Of a stretch of 64,000 nucleotides of DNA, positions 1 to 9,574 are shown piece by piece. The stretch lies in the NCBI RefSeq assembly GCF_000230995.2, contig NC_019973.1, positions 5,718,001 through 5,782,000 on the forward strand, read 5' to 3'. A program made the position numbers and the translations under genes. Numbering within the stretch: the stretch's first letter is position 1; each line of letters opens with the position of its first letter. The notes below the pieces were generated by a model. It made no database searches and was not told where the DNA came from. It worked only from the letters and a program-made list of their open reading frames with translations. Source of the DNA: Mesorhizobium australicum WSM2073 (GTDB taxonomy: Bacteria > Pseudomonadota > Alphaproteobacteria > Rhizobiales > Rhizobiaceae).

Positions 1-1722
1 AAAGGCGACGACTTGCGGCGTATTCAGGGCCGTCAGCCTCTCCGCTGGCCACAGCGCTGTGGAATGTTCATTGTTGGTGACGACCCCCCGGGGTGCCCGG
101 TGGGCGCCCTGATCAAGCGCATCCGGCAAGGGCTGTATCTGCTGTTGGCTGGCAGCTAGGACTGGCGGAGCGGCGGCCTGAACTCCGGCCCATCCAGAGC
201 TTGCGAAAGCGTCCGACATGCTTGTGTTGAGGTTATCCCGTCCAGCGGGCATGCTTTGATTGTTGAAAAAAGACGAGGCGGCTTGATCATTCTGCCCTTC
301 CTGAAGCGCGTCGAGCAACCCCTGCTCGATTCGCACAAGCGCCTCTGTATTGGTTGGCACCACGTCGGCTCGATCAACGAACAGCGATAGGTTCGCCTTG
401 GCAAGCGCGTATGAGTCCGCTTTGCGAATCCGCTCTAGCGCGTAGCTGAGATAGCGATCGTCTGGGTACAAGCTCTCGGCGATTTTCGCCCGCTCATCGT
501 GATCCAGCCCAGTGATCGTCTGACCCTGTTTGTCAAGCGCCGCAGAAAATTTGCGAAGACTACGACTATAGATAACACGGGTGCCTGAAGCCAACCCGCT
601 GTCACCGGCCGCTTGTTCCAGGAGGTGCGCGTCTGCCTTTGCGGGCACCGGCCGGTCAGCAACTGAATAGTCCGGCTCATGATACGCACGCAGGACGTTC
701 AACGCCGGCTTCATATCAGGGTAGTCCGAAAAGAAAGTATCGAGGTGGTCGACCAGGGATTGGTGATTTGTTAGATCATTCGCTTGGCCGCGCTCGCCGA
801 AATGATTCGCCAATCGGCGAAGCGAATAAGTGTAAGCTTGAAGCCTACTCTTGCTATAGCCTTGCTGAGAATCCGCAGCCTGGGCGATCGCCTTATCAAT
901 AACGTTCCAGTGTTCGTCGGACACATGGCGATAGCTGGGGTCACGACGTACTCGAGGCGCGACAGGAGCCGGATTGGAGCGGCGCGGCGCGGCCACGTGC
1001 TGCTCAATGCCCACTTGCCGGGCCGGACCCGCATCAGGCAAGCGGCCATCGCGGTCCGAGGAAGAGAGCATCGCCTGTGGGACGCGTTGAGTTCCATGGG
1101 AGACGCCTTTGGGGAGGGCGAACGAGACGGTAATGGAGCTCCCGATAGCAGCGGAGGGCGCTTCAAATTTTGCGGAGGGCGCGGCCTGCACATGCATCCT
1201 TCTGATGTGTTCGGCCCTTGCGCCTTGAACTGGTAGCCCTGCCAATGGCAATTCAGCCAACCGCTGCATGAGGGGCTGCATCGGCACGCGGCCGCCCGAA
1301 TGGCCGATTTGGCTCGGCTGCTGGTGAAGGGCGACGGCTTGCCGCGCATTCAGGGCCGCCAGCCTCTCCGCTGGCCACAGCGCTGTGAAATGTTCACCAT
1401 TGACGATGACCAACTGTGGCCGGTGGTTGCCCTGGTCAAGCGCATCCGACAAGGGTCGGATCTGCTGTTGGCTGGCAGCTACGATTGGCTGAGCGGCTTG
1501 ATCATTCTGCTCTTGGTGAAGCACGTCGCGGAGCCCCTGTTCCACTCGCAGAACGGCCCCTTCATTGTGCGCCTCGTCGGCTCGATCATCGAACATCGGC
1601 CGGAACGCCTCGGCCACTTGCTGCTCCACGCTCACTCGCCGGGCCTCGCCCGCTTGCCGCCCTTCCAAGCCGGCGTCCTGCGGCAAAGCTGTTGCACGGG
1701 ATGGATTTTTTCGCGGGTCCAC
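1..1722 (-). CDS. XopD/Msi059-like VirD4-dependent effector, N-terminal part (runs off left edge)
   Basis: The frame is open without a stop from a GTG at 1722-1720 to the window edge, about 574 codons. The GTG lies 12 nt after the virD4 stop and has a GAGG about 5 nt upstream, so translation is probably coupled to virD4. The protein is Gln/Ala-rich and internally repetitive. A block with the motif ALWPAERL (plus strand about 1-370) recurs at about 1330-1600, and between the copies is a segment resembling a phage-integrase SAM-like fold (SGTRVIYSRSLRKFSAALDK). Such repeats are known in rhizobial XopD/NopD-type effectors. In M. loti R7A, Msi059 (partly XopD-like) is a VirB/D4-translocated effector. 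The C48 protease domain, if present, would be outside the window. Family assignment is inferred from repeat style and context. Confidence 0.6.
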   Translation of the reverse strand, partial: MDPRKNPSRATALPQDAGLEGRQAGEARRVSVEQQVAEAFRPMFDDRADEAHNEGAVLRVEQGLRDVLHQEQNDQAAQPIVAASQQQIRPLSDALDQGNHRPQLVIVNGEHFTALWPAERLAALNARQAVALHQQPSQIGHSGGRVPMQPLMQRLAELPLAGLPVQGARAEHIRRMHVQAAPSAKFEAPSAAIGSSITVSFALPKGVSHGTQRVPQAMLSSSDRDGRLPDAGPARQVGIEQHVAAPRRSNPAPVAPRVRRDPSYRHVSDEHWNVIDKAIAQAADSQQGYSKSRLQAYTYSLRRLANHFGERGQANDLTNHQSLVDHLDTFFSDYPDMKPALNVLRAYHEPDYSVADRPVPAKADAHLLEQAAGDSGLASGTRVIYSRSLRKFSAALDKQGQTITGLDHDERAKIAESLYPDDRYLSYALERIRKADSYALAKANLSLFVDRADVVPTNTEALVRIEQGLLDALQEGQNDQAASSFFNNQSMPAGRDNLNTSMSDAFASSGWAGVQAAAPPVLAASQQQIQPLPDALDQGAHRAPRGVVTNNEHSTALWPAERLTALNTPQVVAF

Positions 1723-1734
1723 ACTAGCCTCACA

Positions 1735-3480
1735 TCAAACGGTATCGTTAAATTCCTGCGCCAATCCACGCGGCGGCTCATCGAGTCGAAAGTCTGTGGA
1801 GAGTTCCTCCTCTGCTTCCGTCAACGGTGCCGGCTCCGGGAGGGCGCCTGTCTGGCCTTCAAAGATGCGTTTCAGAATGCGGTCCGAAAAATATCGCACC
1901 TTCCTCAATTGCAATGGTGGCAGACCTTTGATGAGAACGATCTCGTAGTCGTCGTCGAGCAGCCGAACCTGTTCGGGACGCAACAGCGGTGCACCTTGAT
2001 GCGAATTCTGAATGTTCCAATCGAATCTTCGCGCCTGGCTGTAGGAAATCGATTTGGCTTCAAACGTGTATTCACCGATGGCTTTGGAAATGTAATTTGG
2101 GGTCTCGTCATCGGCCGTTGCCATGAACACTTGCAGGCCGGTATTGCTGAGAAAATTCTGCTTGCCAGCCTCTCCATAAGCCCCTGTCAGTGCCGAAAGG
2201 CTTTGGATGATGAGCATGAAACGCCCCTTGTAGCCCGCGATAGTCGTAATTGCGGTCTCGATCGCCTCCAGCTTACCCAAGTGCTTGAACTCATCGAGCA
2301 GGAAGAGAACCTCGTGCTTTTCCTCCGGGCGGGGCAGCGACCGCTGTAGAATTGAAACGATCTGCTGAAAAAACAAGCGTATCAAAGGCGCGATCACCTC
2401 AAGGTCGTTCGGACCAACGCAAAGATAGATGCACGTTCTGCGACGGCGAAGATCATACACCGAAAAGTCCGAGCGACTTGTGGCCGCCTTAACAGCGGGA
2501 TCCGCCCAGAGATTGAGCCCGCCATCGCCGAGCACTGACGTGTAGGAGGTCAGTATTTTTGTGTCGTTCCCCGCCATGTCGTCGAAGATGCGTTGAGCCT
2601 CTTTGTTCCGGGTCTCCATCGCGAGTTGCGCGAAGAGCTTAAACTTCTCCCCCGGCTGGGCGAAGAGATCATAGACGGCGCCGATTGTCGGCGTACCCCG
2701 CTCGATGCAGGCAAGGATCCCCGCGACAAAGATATCTCGCGCGCCGCTGATGAAACCTTCCGCGCCTTCCCCCTTGGCCGTAATCAGGTTTGCGGCCAAG
2801 CGGCGGGCTTCCGTGAATTGGAGCTGTGGAGGCAGCGCTATAAGGTCCAACAGTGGATTGTAGCAGTTCGTGCGCCGCTCCGAATCCAGCGGCGCGAATT
2901 TGAACACGTCATCGCCTGCGGCTTTGCGCGCCCTCGAGGTGAGCTCAAAGAGCTCCCCCTTGACGTCCAGAGCTATCACTGAGCCTTTGAATGTAAGTAG
3001 CGTTGGAATGACTACGCCGACGCCCTTGCCAGCGCGGGTCGGTGCAACGATGAGGCTGTGAGGCTGCTCGCCATTGGTCAGGTAGTAGCCAGGCCAGAAA
3101 GGGCCACTCGTCTTCCCAAATACCGGTCCTTTCACGCCACGGTATCGTCGCAGATATCCGGTGCGTCGCATTTCATCCACTCGAGCCCAACGAGCCGTCC
3201 CGTGGTGTTCGAGCTTGCGGCGCAACACGACCTGCTGAATCAGCAAGACGACCACGGATGTCGAGAGCACGATAGCCGCGCCCCGATAGAAGACGGGGGT
3301 TGCGAAACCCAGATAGAAGGGCGTCTCAAACCAAAAGGCACGGACATCAAACGCCATCAAGGCCTCGCCGCCACCGCCGTGGCGGAAGGTTGCGTACAGA
3401 CTTGCCGCACAGAAGCCCACGGCGAGCGAGCAGGCGATGCTAACGGCTAGGTTGGGGGTCGTCGTTTTGGTTGAAGGCAT
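1735..3480 (-). CDS. virD4: VirD4/TraG type IV secretion coupling protein
   Basis: Inner-membrane hexameric ATPase that recruits substrates to a type IV secretion channel. The 581-aa product has two N-terminal membrane segments (about residues 12-30 and 66-83), a Walker A motif APTRAGKG at 146-153 and a Walker B motif VLFLLDEF at 391-398, in the usual VirD4/TraG order. It is somewhat shorter than Agrobacterium VirD4. It lies between two effector-like genes on the same strand, the arrangement expected of a host-targeting VirB/D4 system rather than plain conjugation. No virB genes are in the window. The Shine-Dalgarno before the ATG is weak, so the start is slightly uncertain. Confidence 0.93.
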   Translation of the reverse strand: MPSTKTTTPNLAVSIACSLAVGFCAASLYATFRHGGGGEALMAFDVRAFWFETPFYLGFATPVFYRGAAIVLSTSVVVLLIQQVVLRRKLEHHGTARWARVDEMRRTGYLRRYRGVKGPVFGKTSGPFWPGYYLTNGEQPHSLIVAPTRAGKGVGVVIPTLLTFKGSVIALDVKGELFELTSRARKAAGDDVFKFAPLDSERRTNCYNPLLDLIALPPQLQFTEARRLAANLITAKGEGAEGFISGARDIFVAGILACIERGTPTIGAVYDLFAQPGEKFKLFAQLAMETRNKEAQRIFDDMAGNDTKILTSYTSVLGDGGLNLWADPAVKAATSRSDFSVYDLRRRRTCIYLCVGPNDLEVIAPLIRLFFQQIVSILQRSLPRPEEKHEVLFLLDEFKHLGKLEAIETAITTIAGYKGRFMLIIQSLSALTGAYGEAGKQNFLSNTGLQVFMATADDETPNYISKAIGEYTFEAKSISYSQARRFDWNIQNSHQGAPLLRPEQVRLLDDDYEIVLIKGLPPLQLRKVRYFSDRILKRIFEGQTGALPEPAPLTEAEEELSTDFRLDEPPRGLAQEFNDTV

Positions 3481-3715
3481 TGTTCCATTGCCTGCCGCAG
3501 CTCATGGTGCGGCCTCAGACACCGAACCGACGTCGCGATGTCGCCGCTCGACAGATCGATGCCGAGGCAGGTGGCGCAATGGCTGCATCGCACCACCCGG
3601 CAGACGTGGTTTTTTGAAAGTTACACAAGTTAGTGCGTCAACGGCCAGCGACTTGGAAACAGCCAGGCCGTGAACGGAATTCGGGAGACAAAGCGTCTAT
3701 ACCGTTGCCGAGACC

Positions 3716-4582
3716 TCAACGACCCCCGCGATCCCTGTTTCTGGTGGACTCCTGCAGGTCCGCTCGGGCCTGACTGTAGCTGCGGTTTATGGCCTGCCCT
3801 ATTAGACCACCCCGCTGCAGCTGTTCATAGGAGATTTGCGTGCCTGTCGCATGAACCGCAGCCTCAAGCCCTGCTATGTGGGCGTCCAGATCCGCATGCC
3901 GTTCCTGTGCATGCTGCGGCGGAGGCATTTGCCGCAAGATGGGTTCCAGGCCGGGAACTGCGTGAGCTTGGGCCTGTTGATTTGGATCCATCTGGTGATA
4001 CGCCTGAAAAATAGCATTCTGTGCCACCATCCTGATGTTGCCGTTCGGATCAGACATCAATTCAACGGCTTGATCAAGAATGCGAGATTGGTTTTCGTTA
4101 TTGAACTTGCCGAAATTGGGCGCAACGTTAAGAGCTCCGAGAGCTTGCGAGGCCGGATCCATGTTGCCAATGCGATTGACAACAGCATCTTGCATGTGTG
4201 GCGTTAGGTAATTGGCTATATTGCTGACCGCTCTGACTTGCTCCAATGCAACGTTGTCCGGCTGGTACCCCAATTCGGATGTCAGCTTCCAGGTCAGCTC
4301 GACGGCTGATCGTCCGAGCTGATTGCCGCGCCTTTCAAATTTTGCGAGTTCAGTTTCTTGCCCGGGTTGACTGCCCCGAATGGCTGTTCGCGCTTCCTTC
4401 CCGAGGCCTTTGAAGCCTGCAAGATTTCGCGCTGTATCGCGCGGGTTAGCGGTTACCAGCCGTTCTGCCACCTGCGTTAATGGCCCCTCTGTAAGGGACA
4501 GGATGGTAGAGGGTTCCCTGGCTTGTTCCCTGGCTTGGGATGAACTTGCAGCTGCGCGTGCCCGTTTGTTATCGCGATCCAT
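3716..4582 (-). CDS. VirF/Msi061-like F-box effector with C-terminal VirD4 transport signal
   Basis: The 288-aa protein ends in RADLQESTRNRDRGGR. This contains an exact match to the Agrobacterium VirF-type transport consensus R-x7-R-x-R-x-R. Near the N-terminus (about residues 29-66) is a Leu/Val-spaced segment, LTEGPLTQVAERL, followed by NPRDTARNLAGFKGLGKEAR, resembling an F-box helix pattern. A vir-box-like element precedes it and virD4 follows on the same strand. Msi061 of M. loti R7A is a known VirF-like effector. Expected role: delivery into plant cells to engage SCF ubiquitin ligase. The F-box call is by pattern only; the transport signal is directly visible. A GGAG lies 8 nt before the ATG. 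Confidence 0.72.
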   Translation of the reverse strand: MDRDNKRARAAASSSQAREQAREPSTILSLTEGPLTQVAERLVTANPRDTARNLAGFKGLGKEARTAIRGSQPGQETELAKFERRGNQLGRSAVELTWKLTSELGYQPDNVALEQVRAVSNIANYLTPHMQDAVVNRIGNMDPASQALGALNVAPNFGKFNNENQSRILDQAVELMSDPNGNIRMVAQNAIFQAYHQMDPNQQAQAHAVPGLEPILRQMPPPQHAQERHADLDAHIAGLEAAVHATGTQISYEQLQRGGLIGQAINRSYSQARADLQESTRNRDRGGR

Positions 4583-4650
4583 TGCTCGGTCTCCAAAGTC
4601 GTTATTCTATGAGGTTATCACCCAAGCCTGACCTGCTGAACCGATATGGT

Positions 4651-4662
4651 GTTACAGTTGTA
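4651..4662 (-). promoter_or_regulatory. vir box (VirG binding site)
   Basis: The minus strand reads TACAACTGTAAC, matching the vir box consensus TNCAATTGAAAY at 10 of 12 positions. It lies about 70 bp upstream of the VirF-like effector start, where VirG sites sit in virulence promoters. This suggests VirA/VirG-type control of the effector-virD4-effector unit. Confidence 0.55.
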
Positions 4663-7016
4663 GTCTGGCAGAAGGTTCCGGTCCCGTCCCAGCCAAGATG
4701 ACGAGGCTGGCATCAAATGCTGTGAGTGACTTCTGCCAAAGCGCATGAATGGTACGCCCCGGCTCTGTCGCCTCCTCCTTCCGGTCGTTGTAAGAGCCCG
4801 GGATGATATCCTCGCGGCAGCTTCTCCTTTGAGCGCAGGGGGGGGATGATCGAGGGTTGCTACGACGACCATCGCCCGCTCCGGCTGATCAGCCGCGGCC
4901 GAGCTCTCATGCCTGCCTGGCAGGGAAATCAGTCCGACCTGACCGGCAATTTGCGCGGCCGCCAATAGCACCACCGTGCCTTGCCACCATCCAGGGACTT
5001 CCTGCTGCAGACTCATGGTAATCTCGCCACGGGGCCGGTGACAGGCGAGGTGCAAAGGACGGGCGGGAAAGATCGCGCTGGCGGGCAGCACGGCATCGCG
5101 CAATGCCGCCCCGTCCTCGGCCCGGCCGCCTGTCGCCTATGAGTGCCCGGTCGTTAGCCCCAGCCGCTGGCGAGCCAACCGTCAGCTGGGCGACAGCGAC
5201 ATGTTCAACGCCTTAGTGCCCGGGGGTTTCTCAACGGGAGGTCGCCTGGCGCAGTCACCCCGGAACGGACGGCCTATTCAGCGCCAGCTCCGCAGCAACA
5301 TGACCGGCTGCAATGGCCACGCAGCCTTCCGCTCCAACGCCATGATGCAGGCGCGCCATCGACATTACTTGCTTGGCTGCAACATCCCCTCTCCTTCCCC
5401 GCCCCACGACGGTGCAGGGCTCAGGAAAACTTCAACTACGCAAAGACGGTCAGTTTCTTCAGCTGCACCTCGATCGGATGCAAGGGGATAAAGGAGGGTT
5501 CAAGTGGCGCCGAAGCGCAGACGCGATGGCATGACTCGCGCACGCAGCCATCCTGGCCGACGCCAGGCCTGTTCTTGGGCACAAGCTCGAATTGAGCGCC
5601 TTATCAAGGCTCAAGGAGTTTTCAGGTTACCGTCGCGATCGGGGCGCTATTACGCTCTGAGCACGCACACTTAGGGAGAGCAATCGCAGGGACGAACATG
5701 AGAGGGATACATTGCGTGGCCCGCGCCTTCGATCCTGCAAAGCTGCATTTCACATCCTGGGCGGGCGACCCGACGCAGAGAGCAACATAGACGGTCAGCG
5801 TGTTTTCACGTGGGGAAGTCGCGAACGCGGTTCCAACGTTATTTCGGCCGCAGCCTATGGCAACAGTGAGCGGATCTGCAGCCACAGCCAAGTCGCAGTG
5901 ACGAGATCTAACAGATCACTGCAACATTACGAGATCGTAGGATCATCAGGCACGGTTGAGGGCACCAAATATTATGGCAGCATCGACAGCGGCGACCGGC
6001 ATGCAAGCTTGCTTGGTGACTAGCGTCAGTTTTGCTACTTTGAATGAGTCGCTCACACTAAGGCATCGTAGAGCTGGCCTAAGTCGCCTCAAGCCGACGC
6101 GCGCCGCAAACCATTATTGCTGTGCAGGTGTTTGCAGCCCTGTGCGATTGGGAGACCGCCTCGCCATGAAGTGGACCAGCTTACTTCTGCTGAGCACATT
6201 CAGGCTCGGACCTGTGTCCCTCAAGAAGAGGGTGGTTCGATCCGGCACTGACCCTAGGGCGGGGGGGCTTGTTGAGCCGGTGCCGGACCGAACCGTCTAG
6301 GGCAACGCCGGCTATGTCGTGGGAAATTGTGGCTTCGGCGCGGCTAAACCGTGGCGGAAATGTGTCGCCGATTCACCGTTTCCAACACGCGCGTTGAAAA
6401 CGTGACTGGACGTTTCGGAAAGCGCCTAGCGCTGCCGGGCCTGGCGGGAGCTCTGCAGATGGGAGGCTATCCTGGCTGTGAAAATAGTCGCCTGATTAGG
6501 CGCCGGGTGCAGGAGGGGAAAACGCGCAATGTCGATTCCGCGTGGTGAAGGGGGAGACGCCACAGCAAGCCAGCCGGCGCGGCTCGACCGAACAACACAC
6601 GTCTATCAGGACATGCGGATCCGAAGCAGAAGTCATGCGCTCCAATCTTGCAGCCTTATGCAACACGCCCGGCGATTTTCATCACCGGGCCAAGGCCGCG
6701 TTGTGTGACCAGTTCGATGGCACTAGCTCCTGTCAGCGAGAGGATTGGAGTTTCTGACCGAATTGTCTCTCGTCACATTGATTGGGAAGAACAGTTAAGA
6801 TCGGCTATGGACAATCTGGACGCTTTGACCCATCCAAATCATGGCGCGGCCTGCCTGTCGATAACGAAAGTCTGGCATTGAGCTTTTGGAACGGACCAGG
6901 GCTTCCGCAGGTCTTCGAGCCGTCCTGCATGGCGAATAGGAGTCCCGGGTCAGGCGACTGCGGAAGATGGCCAAGTCATTGCCGCCTTCGCCCAGAAGCG
7001 CGGAAGGCGGCTATAC
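4663..7016. other. Gene-poor stretch, no supported gene
   Basis: About 2.3 kb with only short overlapping frames lacking recognisable domains or good ribosome binding sites. The longest, minus strand 4618-5103, runs over the vir box and reads as low-complexity. Apart from the inverted repeat at 6234-6294 I see nothing identifiable. Probably decayed accessory DNA. Confidence 0.5.
6234..6294. repeat. Inverted repeat, 15-bp arms
   Basis: Arms GGTTCGATCCGGCAC (6234-6248) and GTGCCGGACCGAACC (6280-6294) are reverse complements with one mismatch, separated by a G-rich 31-nt spacer. No T-run follows, so it is not a typical terminator. It could be a protein-binding or recombination site, or an IS end remnant. 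Confidence 0.5.
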
Positions 7017-7583
7017 TCAGATTGGCCGATACATCAAAACCCGACCCGTCGGAATTAACTGCAGCAAATAGTCGAAATCACTGACGTTGCCCGTTAGAAC
7101 GGAAAATCCCATTTTCTGCGCATGCAGGAACAGCACGCAGTCCTGAAGCGCCCGAAGCTTGGAATCGTGCTTGTAGCCCTGGAGGCGACACAGCATTCCT
7201 GAGAGAAGGGCGGCTCGGCCCAAGACATCGGGATCTGGTGCAAAAACCCGATGGGACGGCATGTCCTTGATCATGCTCCCGATCTGCTTGACAGCTTTAC
7301 TCGTGCCCGAGTGTTTCGGATCAAGCACGCCTACAGTGTGCACCAGCTCCTGGATCGCTACGGTGCTATGGTTGACCTGCCTGACATCGAGGAGGTCGGC
7401 AACTGCGTCAGGCGCCCGGCCTTGCAAACCGTCGATATAGACGCAGGTGTCCAGCAGCAGTTCTTGCCCCGCCCCGACGAGGTTGCCGATGATCGGCAGC
7501 TCCGTGTCGGGGCGGCGGCTCAAGGTTTTTTGAGGATCAAATCGCGACCACCTTAAGGCCGCACCAAAGTCGAAATCGGCCAA
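7017..7583 (-). CDS. PIN-domain toxin-like protein (VapC-type ribonuclease)
   Basis: 188 aa with the PIN acidic pattern: LLLDTCVYIDGL near residue 43, STVAIQELVH near 73, and DCVLFLHAQKMG...TGNVSDFDYL near the C-terminus. PIN domains are Mg-dependent ribonucleases and commonly act as toxins of TA pairs. The start is a TTG one nucleotide after the stop of the upstream RHH-like gene, so the two are translationally linked. It is longer than a classic VapC (about 130 aa) because of an N-terminal extension of about 40 residues. Confidence 0.75.
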   Translation of the reverse strand: MADFDFGAALRWSRFDPQKTLSRRPDTELPIIGNLVGAGQELLLDTCVYIDGLQGRAPDAVADLLDVRQVNHSTVAIQELVHTVGVLDPKHSGTSKAVKQIGSMIKDMPSHRVFAPDPDVLGRAALLSGMLCRLQGYKHDSKLRALQDCVLFLHAQKMGFSVLTGNVSDFDYLLQLIPTGRVLMYRPI

Positions 7584-7584
7584 T

Positions 7585-7929
7585 TCAGAATCCGAGCTTC
7601 AGCGTCGGATCCACAGTCCCCCGTGTTTTCCTGAAGGTCTCGGCGAAGTTGTCTTCCAGAGCCACATTGGCCAATGCAAATTCGACGAGCTCGGTATCAG
7701 ACGTCAATCCGGTTCGAGCCTTGGCCCTCTTGATTAGATCAGCACTCACCCGCCCCGCAATCCTGCCGTCCTTCTCAGCGCGCAGGCCGGATTCTTCCGC
7801 CCTCTGCAGGACGGCGTTAATCCTGGCCAATCTACGCATCTGCAATTTCTCAGCCAGTTTGGGATGGGTTCTCGTCCGCTTGCCCACTGGCCCTTGGCCG
7901 CGACGCATCCGTACAGCTGTCTTCGTCAT
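7585..7929 (-). CDS. Ribbon-helix-helix-like antitoxin partner of the PIN toxin
   Basis: 114 aa with a basic N-terminus (RMRRGQGPVGKRTRTHPK). It is followed by GRIAGRVSADLIKRAKARTG and a helix ending ELVEFALANVAL, the strand-helix-helix pattern of RHH antitoxins. It directly precedes the PIN gene. As in VapB-type antitoxins, it would be expected to neutralise the toxin and repress the operon. Function is inferred from the fold pattern and pairing. Confidence 0.65.
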   Translation of the reverse strand: MTKTAVRMRRGQGPVGKRTRTHPKLAEKLQMRRLARINAVLQRAEESGLRAEKDGRIAGRVSADLIKRAKARTGLTSDTELVEFALANVALEDNFAETFRKTRGTVDPTLKLGF

Positions 7930-8118
7930 CGGGGTTCCCCGCAGATCCGTTTAACAAAAATGGATTCTAGACAACATAGCAGGCAAGGTGAATTTTTCAA
8001 ATACCCCAAGACAAAGGGCGGTTGTTGGCACCCGGACGTTGCGTGCTGAAGCTCTCCAAAAGGAGGGATGTCACGGCTGCAATCGACCGAAAGCAACTCA
8101 GGTACAATTTTTCCGGCA

Positions 8119-9084
8119 TTAGATGCTATGGGGGTGGAAAGCCGCCTTGGGCCCTTCGCGCCCGAACGATTGTTCACGGTGGATCACCTCCACGAAAGTA
8201 TCCACAATTGGCGACGTTTGCGAAATATTATCGCTGCCGCGGCGCCAAAATACCACGTAATTGTATCTCGCTGACGGCTCAAAAGGCACGACTTTCACAT
8301 CAAACATTTGATATTGCTGTGCAACAAATTCATTATCTATTGCAATGCCTAAACCATATGCGACAAAAGAAGCATCCAATCCTATTGTGTCCGAATGAAC
8401 CTTCGGCAATAAAGGAAGTTCTCTCCGCCCGTATGTCAATAGACCCAATTTGTTAGAAGTGTATTCTCTCTCTAGAACGATAAGGGGCTCCCCTGAGAGG
8501 TCGTCAACAGTTATGATGTCCTTTTCAGCAAGGCGATGGTCGGGTTGCAACACGCAGACACTCTTGCTTTCGGCGACTATCTTCCACTCAAAGAAGCGTT
8601 CATCTAACGGCAGCCGGGAAATCCCGATATCGGCCGCTCCCGTCACAACGCTTTGTGCTATCTCGTCGTATCGCTGCGCCCTATAATGAAATTCTAGAGT
8701 CGAATCTAGACTATTTAGCGCAAGAATTATTTTGGGGATGAGTCTCAACGAGAATATATGCGGTGCGGCAATCGTCAGGAGGTTTCTCTTGGCGCTGAAA
8801 GAGTCGGTGATTTCCCTCTCGATGTGCCCTAGCGTCTCAAAATATCTGTCTATGCGGTTGTAAATTTCGATGGCTCGCGTGGTTGGAACAAGGCCGCGGG
8901 GATCTCGCGCAAAAAGCTTCTCACCAACAGCTTCTTCAAACAGCTTGAGATGCTGGCTTACGGCCGACTGGGTAATCCCGAGTTCTCGGGCGGCCCGCCT
9001 CGTAGAACCGGTCCTCATGATCTCCCGAAAAATCTGAGCGGACCTGAACCCAGCCTTGCTGTTTCGGCCGGAAATCTCTTCCAT
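8119..9084 (-). CDS. LysR-family transcriptional regulator of the adjacent transport/catabolic locus
   Basis: 321 aa with an N-terminal winged helix-turn-helix (GSTRRAARELGITQSAVSQHLKLFE, about residues 27-51) and a LysR-type effector-binding domain. It is transcribed away from the plus-strand locus beginning at 9575, and a 46-bp AT-rich element at 9136-9181 lies just upstream of its start. Linkage to a polar amino acid ABC transporter, arginase and ornithine cyclodeaminase parallels the OccR/NocR regulators of Ti-plasmid opine catabolism. The inducer is unknown. Confidence 0.88.
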   Translation of the reverse strand: MEEISGRNSKAGFRSAQIFREIMRTGSTRRAARELGITQSAVSQHLKLFEEAVGEKLFARDPRGLVPTTRAIEIYNRIDRYFETLGHIEREITDSFSAKRNLLTIAAPHIFSLRLIPKIILALNSLDSTLEFHYRAQRYDEIAQSVVTGAADIGISRLPLDERFFEWKIVAESKSVCVLQPDHRLAEKDIITVDDLSGEPLIVLEREYTSNKLGLLTYGRRELPLLPKVHSDTIGLDASFVAYGLGIAIDNEFVAQQYQMFDVKVVPFEPSARYNYVVFWRRGSDNISQTSPIVDTFVEVIHREQSFGREGPKAAFHPHSI

Positions 9085-9135
9085 TGCCTTTGTCCGAATT
9101 GGTGGCCGCGGAGCCAGAGGCTCCGTTTGGCCGCT

Positions 9136-9181
9136 ATATCAGTAAAATTAATAGGGTGTCACAAAAACTTAATAAATTGAC
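9136..9181. promoter_or_regulatory. 46-bp regulatory repeat, copy 1 (putative LysR operator)
   Basis: This 46-bp stretch is identical to 13129-13174, and about 25 further bases downstream are partly conserved. It is AT-rich, contains ATTAATAGGGTGTCAC and ACTTAATAAATT, and lies just upstream of the divergent lysR gene. Exact repetition before two genes of the same locus suggests an operator/promoter, although a recombination scar is possible. Confidence 0.6.
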
Positions 9182-9574
9182 CGTTTTCCCGATTCTCCCC
9201 ATCGTCTGGCGTAACAAAACCAGTGGATCAGACGCATCAGAGAGAACGCTGACGTGACGCATGCAGCAACACCTATCCCCTGGCAGAGCGGATAGTTCAC
9301 AATCGAACACAGGGGACACAGCTCTAAAAATTGCGCACTATAACGTTAGAAAAGCACATATGCGGCATTCGTATTTCCGTGCCTCTGGCAGGAACTGTAC
9401 CGACCCCAGCTCGGACGTTGCGCACCCGCAACCAACTACCCGCGCTTGTCGTAAATCCGTACGGCCGATCCTTACCGGATCAAGGAACTAGCCAACACTT
9501 TCTCCGCAGTCGATCGGTTGCCACAAAAAGTGGCCGCTAATGACATTTGCCTATACAGGGGTTGATACTCAATC
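9182..9574. other. Leader region between regulatory repeat and CapA-like gene
   Basis: About 390 bp without a convincing gene. Short frames at 9261-9540 have no recognisable domain. If the promoter is in the repeat element, the transcript would have a long 5' leader. Alternatively this is remnant sequence left when the repeat was duplicated. Confidence 0.4.

Noticed and set aside
1300..2349. Long plus-strand open frame of 349 codons
   Set aside because: It lies opposite virD4 and the effector frame, has no domain, and is explained as the complement of GC-rich coding DNA.
4618..5103. 161-codon minus-strand frame
   Set aside because: No domain, poor ribosome site, and it contains the vir box of the next gene.
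6231..6262. GGTTCGATCC resembling a tRNA T-arm
   Set aside because: The flanking bases do not form a T-stem, acceptor stem or anticodon arm; it is part of the inverted repeat.
8030..8050. TTGGCACCCGGACGTTGC as a sigma-54 promoter
   Set aside because: GG and GC are 12 nt apart rather than 10, and no NifA site is found nearby.
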